Assembly: GCA_035532735.1 (NCBI GenBank)
Contig: DATKQM010000022.1
Span: 1 to 64,000, forward strand
Reading direction: 5' to 3'
Source of the DNA: Chersky-840 sp035532735
Lineage (GTDB): Bacteria; Actinomycetota; Acidimicrobiia; Acidimicrobiales; UBA8190
DNA: 64,000 bases
A program made the position numbers and the translations under genes. Below the pieces are notes generated by a model. That model saw only the letters and a list, made by a program, of their open reading frames with translations, made no database searches and had not been told where the DNA came from. Shown here one piece after another: positions 39,733 through 48,611 of this stretch. Numbering within the stretch: position 1 is the stretch's first letter; each line of letters opens with the position of its first letter.

Positions 39733-42420
39733 GTGCCGATGGTGTTGGGCATGAGGAGACGTCGCAAGAACCATGGACCCGAGATGGACGATCAAATATT
39801 CGTCTCCTCGGCGGACAAAGAGATCTTCACCGCCTCGGTGGACGAACCGGTCCAAGCCGCCGAGGCCGATGAAGTGGTCCCTGCCCCCGCGGCTGCAGAG
39901 CAGATCATCGTCGACGAGGCGCAAGGGCCCGAGCCCGACGGGCAGCCCGTAGCGCGGGGCCGTTCTCGTCGAGGTGTGGCCCGAATCCTGCTCTCGCTGT
40001 TCCTGATCGTCGGTCTGGCCACCGCTGTCTTCGCCAGCTGGCAATGGAAGAACGTCGAATCCCGCCAAGCCCGTCAGTCGTTTCACGAGCAGGCATCGGG
40101 AGTGGCTGCCAAGGTCACCAAGGCGCTCCAGCGTGACATCGACCTCACGACGACGAGCCGGGCGTTGATCGAGCAGAACCCGTACATCACCAACGCGCAG
40201 CTCGGGTCCCTGTTCTCCACGCTGGCGCCGTCGGGACCCGCCAACGCGTCGGGGATCACCTACATCGAGAAGGTGTCGGCGGCTCAGCTCTTCTACTACC
40301 GGGTGGCGATCGCGACGGACCCCACCAGCGCGGTGAGCGCCGGGACGCCCTTTGCCATCACCCCGAGCACCGCCCAGGCCCCCTACTGCTTCACCAGGCT
40401 CCTGGCCCTTCGCAGCTCACTCAAAAGTGCCGGTGACGTCGCGCTTCCCCCCGGTCTCGACTGGTGCTCCACATCCGCGAACGCGGCGTTGGTCTCATCG
40501 CGTGGTTCAGGCCAACTGACGGTGACAAAGCTGCTCGGGGCCGACGAAAGTCAGATGCTGGGGATCCAGTCTCAGGCCGGCACCGCACCGGGGAACGCCG
40601 CGATCGAGAGCCTCAAGACTCTCGACCAAGCGTTCAACTCGACAATCGTCGTCGTCGCACCTGTCTATACAGGGCCTACGCCGAGCACGGTGTCAGGACG
40701 CCTCAACGCACTCGAAGGGTGGGTCGGAGGAATCTTCGATGCCGCGCCGATCCTCAGGGCGGCCGTGGGCCCGAACAGCAATCTGGCTGTGACCCTGACC
40801 CGGGTGAACGGCGGGAACAAGCCTCTCGTCCTGGCCACCAACAACAGCTCGACTGCCCTGGGCGGGCTCGTCGACGCCATCCCGACCAGCGCCAACGGGC
40901 AGTGGGTCGTGACCGTACGTCAGCCGCTCGTGGCCGGATCCGCCACCGGCGGTACCACGGGATTGATGATCGGCGGCGCCATCGCGCTCGCCACCTTGAT
41001 CTTGTTCTTCGTCCTACGCTCCCTTGTCGTCACCCGCCGCCGTGCTCTCGACGAGGCGGCCGAGCAGACCGATGAGCTCCAACACATGGCATGGCACGAC
41101 CCTCTGACCGGGCTGCCCAACCTGACACTCGTCGTCGACCGCGCCGAGCAGATGCTCATCCGGAGCCGGCGCAGCCAGCTGCCCTGTGCAGCCCTGACCC
41201 TCGGCATCGACCGGTTCAAGGAGTTCAACGACGCCAACGGGTACGAGACCGGTGACGAGCTGCTGAAGGCGGTCGGTGATCGGCTGGGTGCGGTGTTGCG
41301 CGAGGCCGACACCATCGGACGGGTACGTGGTGACGAGTTCGTCGTCCTGACCGACGGGGCCTCGTTGGCAGCCGGGCCCGAGCTCGTCGCCGAGCGGATC
41401 CTCGATGTCATCAAGGAGCCGTTCTTCCTCGGAGAGAGCCGCCTTGAGCCCTTCGTCATCTCCGCCTCTGTCGGGGTCGCCCTCGGGCCGCGCGTCGACG
41501 GCGAGCACCTGCTCCGTGACGCCGACACCGCCCTCTCCCAGGCCAAAGAGGCGGGCAAGGGTCGTTACGCGTTGTTCGGACAAGACATGCCCCAGGCGAT
41601 CGAAAGTCGCCTGGCGTTCGAGAACGAGCTGCGCAGCGCGGTGGCGACCGATCAGTTCTTCCTCCGCTACCAACCTATCTTCGACATCGAGACGCGAACC
41701 ACCACGGGAGTCGAGGCGCTTCTTCGCTGGCAGCATCCCACTCGCCGTGTCATTCCGCCCGACCATTTCCTCCCCTTGCTCGAGGAGAGTGGCCTGATCA
41801 TCCCCCTCGGTCGTTGGGTGATCCAAGAGGCTTGCCGCCAGGGCGTGGCTCTGCACAACAGCGGGTATCTCATCTCGATGTCCGTGAACATCTCGGCTCG
41901 CCAACTCGAGTCCGAAGACCTGGTCAAAGATGTCCGCGAGGCGCTGGCGGTGTCGGGGTTCGAGCCCAACGCCTTGGTGCTCGAGATCACCGAGACCACC
42001 ATCATGCGCGACACCGCGCTCATGGTCGACCGGCTCATCGCCCTCAAGGGCCTCGGAGTCCGGATCGCCATCGACGACTTCGGGACGGGATACTCGTCGC
42101 TCGCCTATCTGCGGCAGTTCCCCGTCGACATCCTCAAGATCGACCGCTCGTTCATCAGCTCCCTGGCGACGACACGCGACTCGTCGATGCTGATCCACAC
42201 CCTCGTCCAGTTCGGCAAGACCCTGGGCCTCGAGACCATCGCCGAGGGGATCGAGGAGGAGGACCAGATGGACCCGCTCCTCGCCGAACAGTGCGACACG
42301 GGCCAGGGCTTCCTCTACGGCCGCCCGTTGTCGCCGACCCAACTCGACATCTTCCTGCGCACCCATCTCACCCAGGAGCCCCCGCTGTGGGTGGTCCCTC
42401 CCAAGCAGGTCTCCAGGTAG
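39733..42420 (+). CDS. CHASE-GGDEF-EAL c-di-GMP signalling protein
   Basis: The 895-residue protein has an acidic N-terminus, a membrane helix (ILLSLFLIVGLATAVFASW, ~92-110), a CHASE-type extracellular sensor with ERQxRxxF-like RQARQSFHEQA and PSGPANASGITYIEKV, and a second membrane helix (~412-432). GGDEF and EAL domains follow. The cyclase signature is RGDEF (532-536), with READ as inhibitory site. EAL (661-663) and DDFGTGYSSLAYL are canonical. This suggests phosphodiesterase output with a weakened cyclase. The GTG at 39733 sits nine bases after a GAGGG; ATG 39739 is an alternative. Confidence 0.88.
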   Translation: MPMVLGMRRRRKNHGPEMDDQIFVSSADKEIFTASVDEPVQAAEADEVVPAPAAAEQIIVDEAQGPEPDGQPVARGRSRRGVARILLSLFLIVGLATAVFASWQWKNVESRQARQSFHEQASGVAAKVTKALQRDIDLTTTSRALIEQNPYITNAQLGSLFSTLAPSGPANASGITYIEKVSAAQLFYYRVAIATDPTSAVSAGTPFAITPSTAQAPYCFTRLLALRSSLKSAGDVALPPGLDWCSTSANAALVSSRGSGQLTVTKLLGADESQMLGIQSQAGTAPGNAAIESLKTLDQAFNSTIVVVAPVYTGPTPSTVSGRLNALEGWVGGIFDAAPILRAAVGPNSNLAVTLTRVNGGNKPLVLATNNSSTALGGLVDAIPTSANGQWVVTVRQPLVAGSATGGTTGLMIGGAIALATLILFFVLRSLVVTRRRALDEAAEQTDELQHMAWHDPLTGLPNLTLVVDRAEQMLIRSRRSQLPCAALTLGIDRFKEFNDANGYETGDELLKAVGDRLGAVLREADTIGRVRGDEFVVLTDGASLAAGPELVAERILDVIKEPFFLGESRLEPFVISASVGVALGPRVDGEHLLRDADTALSQAKEAGKGRYALFGQDMPQAIESRLAFENELRSAVATDQFFLRYQPIFDIETRTTTGVEALLRWQHPTRRVIPPDHFLPLLEESGLIIPLGRWVIQEACRQGVALHNSGYLISMSVNISARQLESEDLVKDVREALAVSGFEPNALVLEITETTIMRDTALMVDRLIALKGLGVRIAIDDFGTGYSSLAYLRQFPVDILKIDRSFISSLATTRDSSMLIHTLVQFGKTLGLETIAEGIEEEDQMDPLLAEQCDTGQGFLYGRPLSPTQLDIFLRTHLTQEPPLWVVPPKQVSR

Positions 42421-42542
42421 TCGTACCGACGTCGGCGCCCGGAAGCGTCTGGCCAGGTACGGATGCCATGATGGACGTCGGGTCGCCGGGTCGCCGGGTC
42501 GACATGGCGTAGCCCGGGGGCCATCGCCCAGGGAGGGACGAC

Positions 42543-43742
42543 GTGAGAGTGACAGCGCCGGTCAGCGAGTGGGGGAGCGACTTCGACGTGCTCGACCCCC
42601 GGTACGTCGCCGACCCGTTCGGGATCTGGGACCAGCTCCGCACCAGCTGCCCCATCGCGCACACCGATCGCCGGGGGAGCACGTGGCTGCCCACTCGCTA
42701 CGAAGACGTGACCGCCATCGCACACGACATCGACCACTTCAGCTCGCTCGAGGTCGCCGTCATCCCCTTCGAGGGTGAAGAGCCCGACGAGCCCGTCCTC
42801 CCCTACGGGCTGCCGCCCATCTCGGCCGATCCGCCCCTGCACACCTGGACCCGTCGCTTGCTCCTGCCCTGGTTCTCGCACAACCGCGTGGAGAGCTACG
42901 AGGCCATGACCCGTGGCCTGTGCTCGGGGCTGATCGACGGCTTCATCGCCGATGGCCGGGCCGACGCCGCCTCGGACTACGCCCAGCAGATCCCGGTCCG
43001 GGTGATCGCCCACATTCTGGGGGTCAGTCCCGACCTCTCCGACACCTTCACGGGCTGGGTGCGCGACGTCCTCGAGTTCGCCGACGACCACGACCGGCGC
43101 GTCAACGGCATCCAGGGCCTGCTGGAGTACTTCATCGGTGAGGTGGCCAAGCGGCGGCTCGAGCCCGGCGACGACCTCTTGAGCGAGCTTCTGCGCACCG
43201 ACGTCGACGGTGCACCCATCGAGGACAGCCTCGTGCTGGGCGCGGCCGCCCTGGTGCTCATCGCCGGGGTCGACACGACCTGGAGCGCGATCGGCTCGTC
43301 GCTATGGCACCTGGGGACCCATCCGGCGGATCGCAAACGCATGGTCGAGGACCCCGAGGTGATGTCGCTCGCCGTCGAGGAACTGCTGCGCGCCTACTCA
43401 CCGGTGACCATGGCCCGCATCGTGACCACCGACGTCGACTTCGCAGGGTGCCCCATGAAGGCGGGGGACAAGATCCTCATGAACTTCCCGGCCGCCAACC
43501 GCGATCCCGAGGTGTTCGAGGACGCCGACGAGGTGATTCTCGACCGTGCCCACAACCGGCACGTGGCCTTCGGGTCGGGCATCCACCGCTGTGCCGGGTC
43601 CAACCTGGCCCGGATGGAACTGCGCGTGGCCCTCGAGGAGTGGTTGCGCCGGATCCCCGAGTTCGCATTGGCCGACGGTGAGGAAGTCACCTGGGCCGGT
43701 GGTCAGGTGCGGGGCCCACGGTTGCTCCCGGTGGTGTTCTGA
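42543..43742 (+). CDS. Cytochrome P450
   Basis: This 399-residue soluble P450 has I-helix LIAGVDTTWS, ExxR EELLRAYSPV and heme loop FGSGIHRCAGSNLARME. The GTG start at 42543 follows gggagggacgac. A 9-base repeat (ggtcgccgg) precedes the gene. The stop overlaps the ferredoxin ATG by one base, so this P450 and ferredoxin form a redox pair. No ferredoxin reductase is adjacent. Substrate unknown. Confidence 0.93.
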   Translation: MRVTAPVSEWGSDFDVLDPRYVADPFGIWDQLRTSCPIAHTDRRGSTWLPTRYEDVTAIAHDIDHFSSLEVAVIPFEGEEPDEPVLPYGLPPISADPPLHTWTRRLLLPWFSHNRVESYEAMTRGLCSGLIDGFIADGRADAASDYAQQIPVRVIAHILGVSPDLSDTFTGWVRDVLEFADDHDRRVNGIQGLLEYFIGEVAKRRLEPGDDLLSELLRTDVDGAPIEDSLVLGAAALVLIAGVDTTWSAIGSSLWHLGTHPADRKRMVEDPEVMSLAVEELLRAYSPVTMARIVTTDVDFAGCPMKAGDKILMNFPAANRDPEVFEDADEVILDRAHNRHVAFGSGIHRCAGSNLARMELRVALEEWLRRIPEFALADGEEVTWAGGQVRGPRLLPVVF

Positions 43743-43933
43743 TGAAGATCCGGGTCGACCCCGACAAGTGTCAGGGTCATGCACGGTGCTACGGGCTCGC
43801 CCCCGAACTCTTCGAGGTCGACGACTACGGCTTGTCGACGGTGGTCGGTGACGGCTCGGTGCCACCCGAGCTCGAGGACCGGGCCCGTCTGGCCATCGCC
43901 AACTGTCCCGAGTTCGCCATCGAGGAGATCTGA
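43742..43933 (+). CDS. [3Fe-4S] ferredoxin partner of the P450
   Basis: This 63-residue ferredoxin has Cys10, Cys16 and Cys55 in the pattern CQGHARC ... CP, with His13 where a fourth Cys would be in a [4Fe-4S] form. That is typical of P450-associated [3Fe-4S] ferredoxins. TGATG overlap with the P450 makes it translationally coupled. Confidence 0.9.
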   Translation: MKIRVDPDKCQGHARCYGLAPELFEVDDYGLSTVVGDGSVPPELEDRARLAIANCPEFAIEEI

Positions 43934-43940
43934 GCCCGAC

Positions 43941-46229
43941 TCAGTTCTGGTTGGCCATCTTCGAGTAGGACCGGCACGGCTCGCCCCGCAGGGCCCCGCA
44001 CGCAGGCATGGTGGCAGTGGGGACGACGCCACCGACGATGTTGACGGCCAGAGACGAGGCGGTGGCCGCACCGAGCGACAGCGTGTCGGTGACCGAACCG
44101 TGGGTCGCCGGAGTGGCGAACGCCCACGCCGGTCGGTCGCCGCCCGGTGCCGAGACCACGATCCGCAGCCGGGTCCCGGCCCGGAACGAGTGAGCGATGG
44201 GATCGATCGGGATCCGCACCAGCGCGGCTTTCCCGGTCGGCAAATTGTGGCGATCGGCCTTCAAATACTTGGGCACGGGGTCGAGGGCCGTCGAGGACGC
44301 CGAGAGCGTGGCGTTGGAGCTGCGGAGGAACCCGGAGGTGACGTACTCCTCTTGGGTCTCACCGGGTCGGACCTCGGTCACCGTCACCTGGAGATCGGTC
44401 GTCGGTGCCGAGGAACGGAGCCACAGGTCCAGACTGGCCGGGCCCACGATCGTGGTGGGTGACGCGAAGGCGGGCGTCTCGAAGGCCACCCCGTTGGCGG
44501 CGGGCACCGGCGTCCAGTTGTAGGGCGGTTGCGCCGCCCATGCGTTGCCCGACGGGAGGTCGATGGCAGGGCGCACCGACGGGTCGGGTTTGAACGACAC
44601 TCGGGAGGCCGACGGCTTGGCCGTGGCCAACGTCCCCCCCGAAGCAAGGTAGTAGCGGGTCACCCTGGCGTGTGGCGGCCATTGGGAGTAGTGGGCTTCG
44701 AAGGTGGGCTGGAGGGCCCCGGGCCCCAGGTCCCCGCCTCCGTTGTCGAAGAGCACCCGCAGGCGCGGGTCCTGGGCGGCGAAATCGGACTTGGCCTGAG
44801 ACACCGAGGCGTCGCTCGTGAACCGCACCGGGGGCGGAGCTATGGACTTGGCCCCTCCGGTGGCCTGCGCGTAGACCTCGGGCGCGAGCAGATCGAGGAA
44901 CGGGTTCTGGGTGGGCACCCGGCCCGCCACGTAGATGTCGAGGAACTCGAGCCAGCGCGACAACGTGTCGGGGCCCAGCGAATCGATGTGGGTCCCGTTG
45001 AGCATGGTGACGTACACGCTCTTGTCGTGGTTGAGGGCGGTGATCAGCGCCGGCCACTGCGGGCCCGTCTGCTCGTCCTCGAGGCTGCCGACGAGAAACA
45101 CCGGCACCTTGACATGCGTGGCCCAGACCGCAGGAGAACGTTGGTCGAAGAGCGATGGCACGCGGCTGAGGCCGGGCCCGACCAACGACTCGAGTTGCTG
45201 CGCCTCGGGGTGCAGGACCTGGTTGGCGAGGCACCTGGTGTCCCCGGTGGCGATCTCGGCGGTCGCCCAGGGCTGGCCCCCTTTGGGTGCGGCTTCGGCG
45301 TCGACCTTGCGCTGGGCAATCCAGCTGGCGGCGAAGCCGCTGTTGTAGATCCCGCCCGGGTAGCCGGTCGAGAAGAGGTCGTCTGTCGAGCTGAGCGGGG
45401 TGATGGCGGCCAGGTCCGGGGGGTCGGTGCCCGCCACCTCGAACTGGGAGATGCCCGAGTAGGAGATGCCGACCATGCCGACCTTGTGGTGCAGCGCCCA
45501 GGACTGGGACCCGACGGTCTGGATCATGTCGTAGCCGTCGTAGTCAGTGGGCAGTCCGAAGAGGTCGAAGGCGCCCCCCGAGCACCCCGTGCCGCGCATC
45601 TGCATGCTCACGGTCGCGAATCCGAGCAGCGGCGCGATGACGCTTCCCACGATGGTGGCAGAGTCCGGCAGCAACGCGTCGCTCGACGGCGCCTTGCCCA
45701 GGAGCGAGTCGAGCAGGCTGTGAGGGGCGGCGGTGGCGTATCCCGAATCCTCGATGACGGTGGGGAAGGGGCCGTCGGCGAGGGTCTTTCCTGGCGGAAG
45801 TCGCACCGTGGCGGCGATGGAAATCCCGTCACGCATCTTCACGTAGTTGAGCCCGGCATGGAGATGTTGTCCCGAATAGAGACCAGCGGGGGGAGTCGAG
45901 GTAGCCGACAGCACGGCGAAGGGCGCTGTCTTACGGTGTTTCCCGCCTGTCTCTTCGAACCGCAGTCCACGCCCGGCCCGAATGTTGCGGATGATGATGC
46001 CGCCCAGCTTGTCGACGACCCCGGAGCCCACCGTCGAACCCGATCCGTCGATCAGCGTGAGGTGCTCGCCGGGGGTGGCCCCGATGGCGTAGGCCTCGCC
46101 GATGGACCCGTGCCCTTGGAACGGAGTCGTGGCGAAGCTCGGAGTCGAGGTTGTCGCCACGAACATGGCGGCCGTGACGATGCCGGCCGATATGGCGGCC
46201 GCCAGCCGCTTTGTCAGGATCCCCCGCAC
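43941..46229 (-). CDS. Secreted CocE/NonD-type (peptidase S15) hydrolase
   Basis: The 762-residue protein has a signal peptide (~33 residues, ending SFA) and an alpha/beta-hydrolase domain with YVKMRDGISIAATVRLPPG, oxyanion region MQMRGTGCSGG, and nucleophile Ser256 in GISYSG. Later blocks are PVFLVGSLEDEQTG and LNGTHIDSL, which would hold the Asp and His. A C-terminal jelly-roll (X-Pro dipeptidyl-peptidase-type) domain follows. Family members cleave esters or peptides. It is exported, so likely extracellular nutrient use. Confidence 0.82.
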   Translation of the reverse strand: MRGILTKRLAAAISAGIVTAAMFVATTSTPSFATTPFQGHGSIGEAYAIGATPGEHLTLIDGSGSTVGSGVVDKLGGIIIRNIRAGRGLRFEETGGKHRKTAPFAVLSATSTPPAGLYSGQHLHAGLNYVKMRDGISIAATVRLPPGKTLADGPFPTVIEDSGYATAAPHSLLDSLLGKAPSSDALLPDSATIVGSVIAPLLGFATVSMQMRGTGCSGGAFDLFGLPTDYDGYDMIQTVGSQSWALHHKVGMVGISYSGISQFEVAGTDPPDLAAITPLSSTDDLFSTGYPGGIYNSGFAASWIAQRKVDAEAAPKGGQPWATAEIATGDTRCLANQVLHPEAQQLESLVGPGLSRVPSLFDQRSPAVWATHVKVPVFLVGSLEDEQTGPQWPALITALNHDKSVYVTMLNGTHIDSLGPDTLSRWLEFLDIYVAGRVPTQNPFLDLLAPEVYAQATGGAKSIAPPPVRFTSDASVSQAKSDFAAQDPRLRVLFDNGGGDLGPGALQPTFEAHYSQWPPHARVTRYYLASGGTLATAKPSASRVSFKPDPSVRPAIDLPSGNAWAAQPPYNWTPVPAANGVAFETPAFASPTTIVGPASLDLWLRSSAPTTDLQVTVTEVRPGETQEEYVTSGFLRSSNATLSASSTALDPVPKYLKADRHNLPTGKAALVRIPIDPIAHSFRAGTRLRIVVSAPGGDRPAWAFATPATHGSVTDTLSLGAATASSLAVNIVGGVVPTATMPACGALRGEPCRSYSKMANQN

Positions 46230-46313
46230 GCACCTCTCCCATCGCGCCCGCCACCCACGAGGGCGGTACGAATCGCGTCGCCAGGGTAGTCGGAGAAGAC
46301 GAGACGGTGATTT

Positions 46314-46481
46314 CTAGGCAGCCTCGACGATCAGGCGGACGAGCCTGCCGTTGACGCGGCGGAGCACCGATGCCGGCCGGTCAGATTGGGCCACCGCGGC
46401 CAGTGCGAGCACATCCTGGCCGAGATCCTCAGCCAAGACGGCTTGTTCATACCCGTTCGATCCGGTGTCGCTGGTTGCCAT
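46314..46481 (-). CDS. Hypothetical small protein
   Basis: The 55-residue protein starts at ATG 46481 after a G-rich ribosome site (ggggggacgaaggcg). It is Ala/Leu/Asp-rich with VLAEDLGQDVLALAAVAQ and ends in a basic RRVNGRLVRLIVEAA helix. It lies between the DUF4232-like gene and the S15 hydrolase on the same strand. No family recognised. Confidence 0.45.
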   Translation of the reverse strand: MATSDTGSNGYEQAVLAEDLGQDVLALAAVAQSDRPASVLRRVNGRLVRLIVEAA

Positions 46482-46541
46482 CGCCTTCGTCCCCCCGACC
46501 TGATCCTGGGACGCGGGGATCAACTCGTCTCCAAGCGATGG

Positions 46542-47270
46542 TCAACTATTCGGCAACGGCGGGGGCGAGCCTGTGCCGAATGGCCCCACATCGAAGCCGG
46601 TGATCCCGTAGGTGAAGCGCAACGGTTCGGGCACGAGCAAGGGGCTCGAGGTCCTCGGGGGCGTGATCTGGAGCCACTTGCCCTCGTAGCAGGCGTTGGG
46701 GGTGGCCGTCGGACCCGAGCCCGGGGTCAGGATGATGTCGCAGGTGTCGGGATAGGAGAGCTCGAACCACGCGCGCGCCTCGGGTGCCACGATGACGCGC
46801 CCGGGGGCAGCGGGGGCCGACCCGGTGCTGACGCCCATCGTGGCCACATCTTGGGTGGCGGCTGGCAGTGCGGTCCCGTTGGCGCTGTTCACCGCCAGGC
46901 CGGGATAGCCCAGCAGCGTGCAGGCGGACGCCGAGATATTCGTCAACGACACCGTCTCGTAGGTGGTCCCGCTGATCGCCCTCCAGTTCGACACGGTGCC
47001 GCTGAGCTGTCCACTCACACAGTTGGGCGGCCCGGACACGGTCGTGGTCGTCGTCGAACTCGAGACCGAAGCGTTGTCGGCCTTAGCCGTGCGGGCGGGC
47101 GACGCGTAGTACTTGCGCAAGGACAGCACCATCCGGTCGATGCCGAAGGCGGCGCCGCCGACAGCAACGATCACCAACATCACGAGCGCTCCGAAGCGGA
47201 CGCGGCGCCACAGCCGGCGCCGCCGGACGCGGCGCCGCACCATCTCTTGGACCGACTCCGGGTTCGTCAT
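46542..47270 (-). CDS. Membrane-anchored protein with DUF4232-like domain
   Basis: The 242-residue protein has a basic N-terminus, a membrane helix (~26-45), a Thr/Ser linker, and a domain that fits DUF4232: PNCVSGQLSGTVSNW, TVSLTNISASACTLLGYPGLAV, WFELSYPDTC, and a PEPLRFTYGITGF end. Three to four cysteines likely form disulfides outside the cell. These domains are common in actinobacterial surface proteins of unknown role. Confidence 0.7.
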   Translation of the reverse strand: MTNPESVQEMVRRRVRRRRLWRRVRFGALVMLVIVAVGGAAFGIDRMVLSLRKYYASPARTAKADNASVSSSTTTTTVSGPPNCVSGQLSGTVSNWRAISGTTYETVSLTNISASACTLLGYPGLAVNSANGTALPAATQDVATMGVSTGSAPAAPGRVIVAPEARAWFELSYPDTCDIILTPGSGPTATPNACYEGKWLQITPPRTSSPLLVPEPLRFTYGITGFDVGPFGTGSPPPLPNS

Positions 47271-47570
47271 CTTCGTGATTCGCTCATTCTGACCATGTGC
47301 CCGTCACGGGCCCCGGATCCACCGGGCTGGAGGGCAACGTGAACGGTATCTTCGGTCATTGAGCCCCCCAGCGCGTAGTCGGGGGAGGATGGCCCTTCTC
47401 CGGCGAGTATGGGAACCCCCTCGCCCGACCCCTCGCCGGACCCCTCGCCGGACCCCCGATCGCTCGCCCGAGACGACCCATCGTCTGGTCCGGATTGCGG
47501 CTCCTCACCGATGCGAGCGATTCTGGACCGGGCACGGCGTACGCGACCGCCTTGCTGACAGGAGAGTGCA
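47271..47570. other. Intergenic region with a 12-bp tandem repeat
   Basis: About 300 bases between divergent genes. A 12-base unit (cccctcgccgga) repeats about three times near 47418-47456. No gene is convincing here. The region presumably carries the promoters of the DUF4232-like and dioxygenase-like genes. Confidence 0.5.
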
Positions 47571-48524
47571 ATGGGGGCCCGCCGAGCACGGGATGATGAA
47601 GTAGCCCGCTGGCGTGAGCACGGGTGGGTCCTCCTCGAGGGTCTCGTCCCCACCCAAGAGATCGACGCGGCGGTGGACGACCTTTACCTGCAGTTTCCTC
47701 GGGCCGAGGAGTACCACGCCGATCCTGTCGGTGAGACCGAACGGCGCCTCGGACGCCCGGCTCCGGTCGACGAATTCCCCTGGCCTCCCAAGGGCCCGGG
47801 ATTCCGACACGACCAGCACCGCTGGCAGGGCGCATTCCCGTTCCCGGGCACCGGCGCCCTCAATCGACTCGTCGTCCATCCCTCGATCGTCGACTTCGCC
47901 ACCCGCGCCCTCGACAGTGTCGATATTCGTCTGTACCAGGCACAGGTCTCGGCCAAGTACGCGGGCATCACCAATTACGAACAGCCCATGCACACCGATC
48001 GGAACCACTCGTGGCTGCCCGCCATGGGAGAAGCGCCGTGGTGGCATCTCGAGGGTTTCCTCTACCTTTCCGATGTCGGTCCCACCAATGCCCCCACCCA
48101 TCTCGTGTCGGTACGCGACTCCACCCATCGGCGAACCACGACACCCCTCGTGATGCCAGACCGAGACCCCGACCTGTACCGGGCCGAGGAGGGGGCTACC
48201 GGGGTGCGGGGTTCGTATCTGGCCTATCGGCCCGACGTCTTTCACCGAGCCGTCGACCTCACCGAGCCCCACGGTGCCCGCTTCCTCTTGAACGCCAGCT
48301 ACAAGGTCGCCGGGCAGGACTGGGTGGGATATCACACCATGCAGTCGCGCTCGACCTCCCCTGACTGGGTGGCCTTCGTCGAACGATCGATACCCGACGA
48401 GCTGGCGCTGTTCGGGTTCCCACTTCCAGGCCATCCCGTCTGGAGCGCCTCGCTCCTCGACGCCACCCAGCGCCTCTACCCGAAGCTCGATACGGCTCCG
48501 TGGCGGGTGCTGCTCGGCGACTGA
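47571..48524 (+). CDS. Phytanoyl-CoA dioxygenase (PhyH)-family protein
   Basis: This is a 317-residue Fe(II)/2-oxoglutarate dioxygenase-fold protein. The metal motif HxD is in QPMHTDRNHSW and the distal His in PDVFHRAVDLTEPHGARF, with the Arg as the probable 2-oxoglutarate contact. Start ATG 47571 with gagag upstream. No neighbouring gene indicates a substrate. PhyH-family enzymes hydroxylate lipids and secondary metabolites; the role here is open. Confidence 0.8.
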   Translation: MGARRARDDEVARWREHGWVLLEGLVPTQEIDAAVDDLYLQFPRAEEYHADPVGETERRLGRPAPVDEFPWPPKGPGFRHDQHRWQGAFPFPGTGALNRLVVHPSIVDFATRALDSVDIRLYQAQVSAKYAGITNYEQPMHTDRNHSWLPAMGEAPWWHLEGFLYLSDVGPTNAPTHLVSVRDSTHRRTTTPLVMPDRDPDLYRAEEGATGVRGSYLAYRPDVFHRAVDLTEPHGARFLLNASYKVAGQDWVGYHTMQSRSTSPDWVAFVERSIPDELALFGFPLPGHPVWSASLLDATQRLYPKLDTAPWRVLLGD

Positions 48525-48611
48525 CCCACGACACACCCGCGGCGTCACCGATAGTGCGCTGAACACGGCGAGTCTCAGGGAATCGAAAGCATGACCCGCT
48601 ACTCGTAGGGC

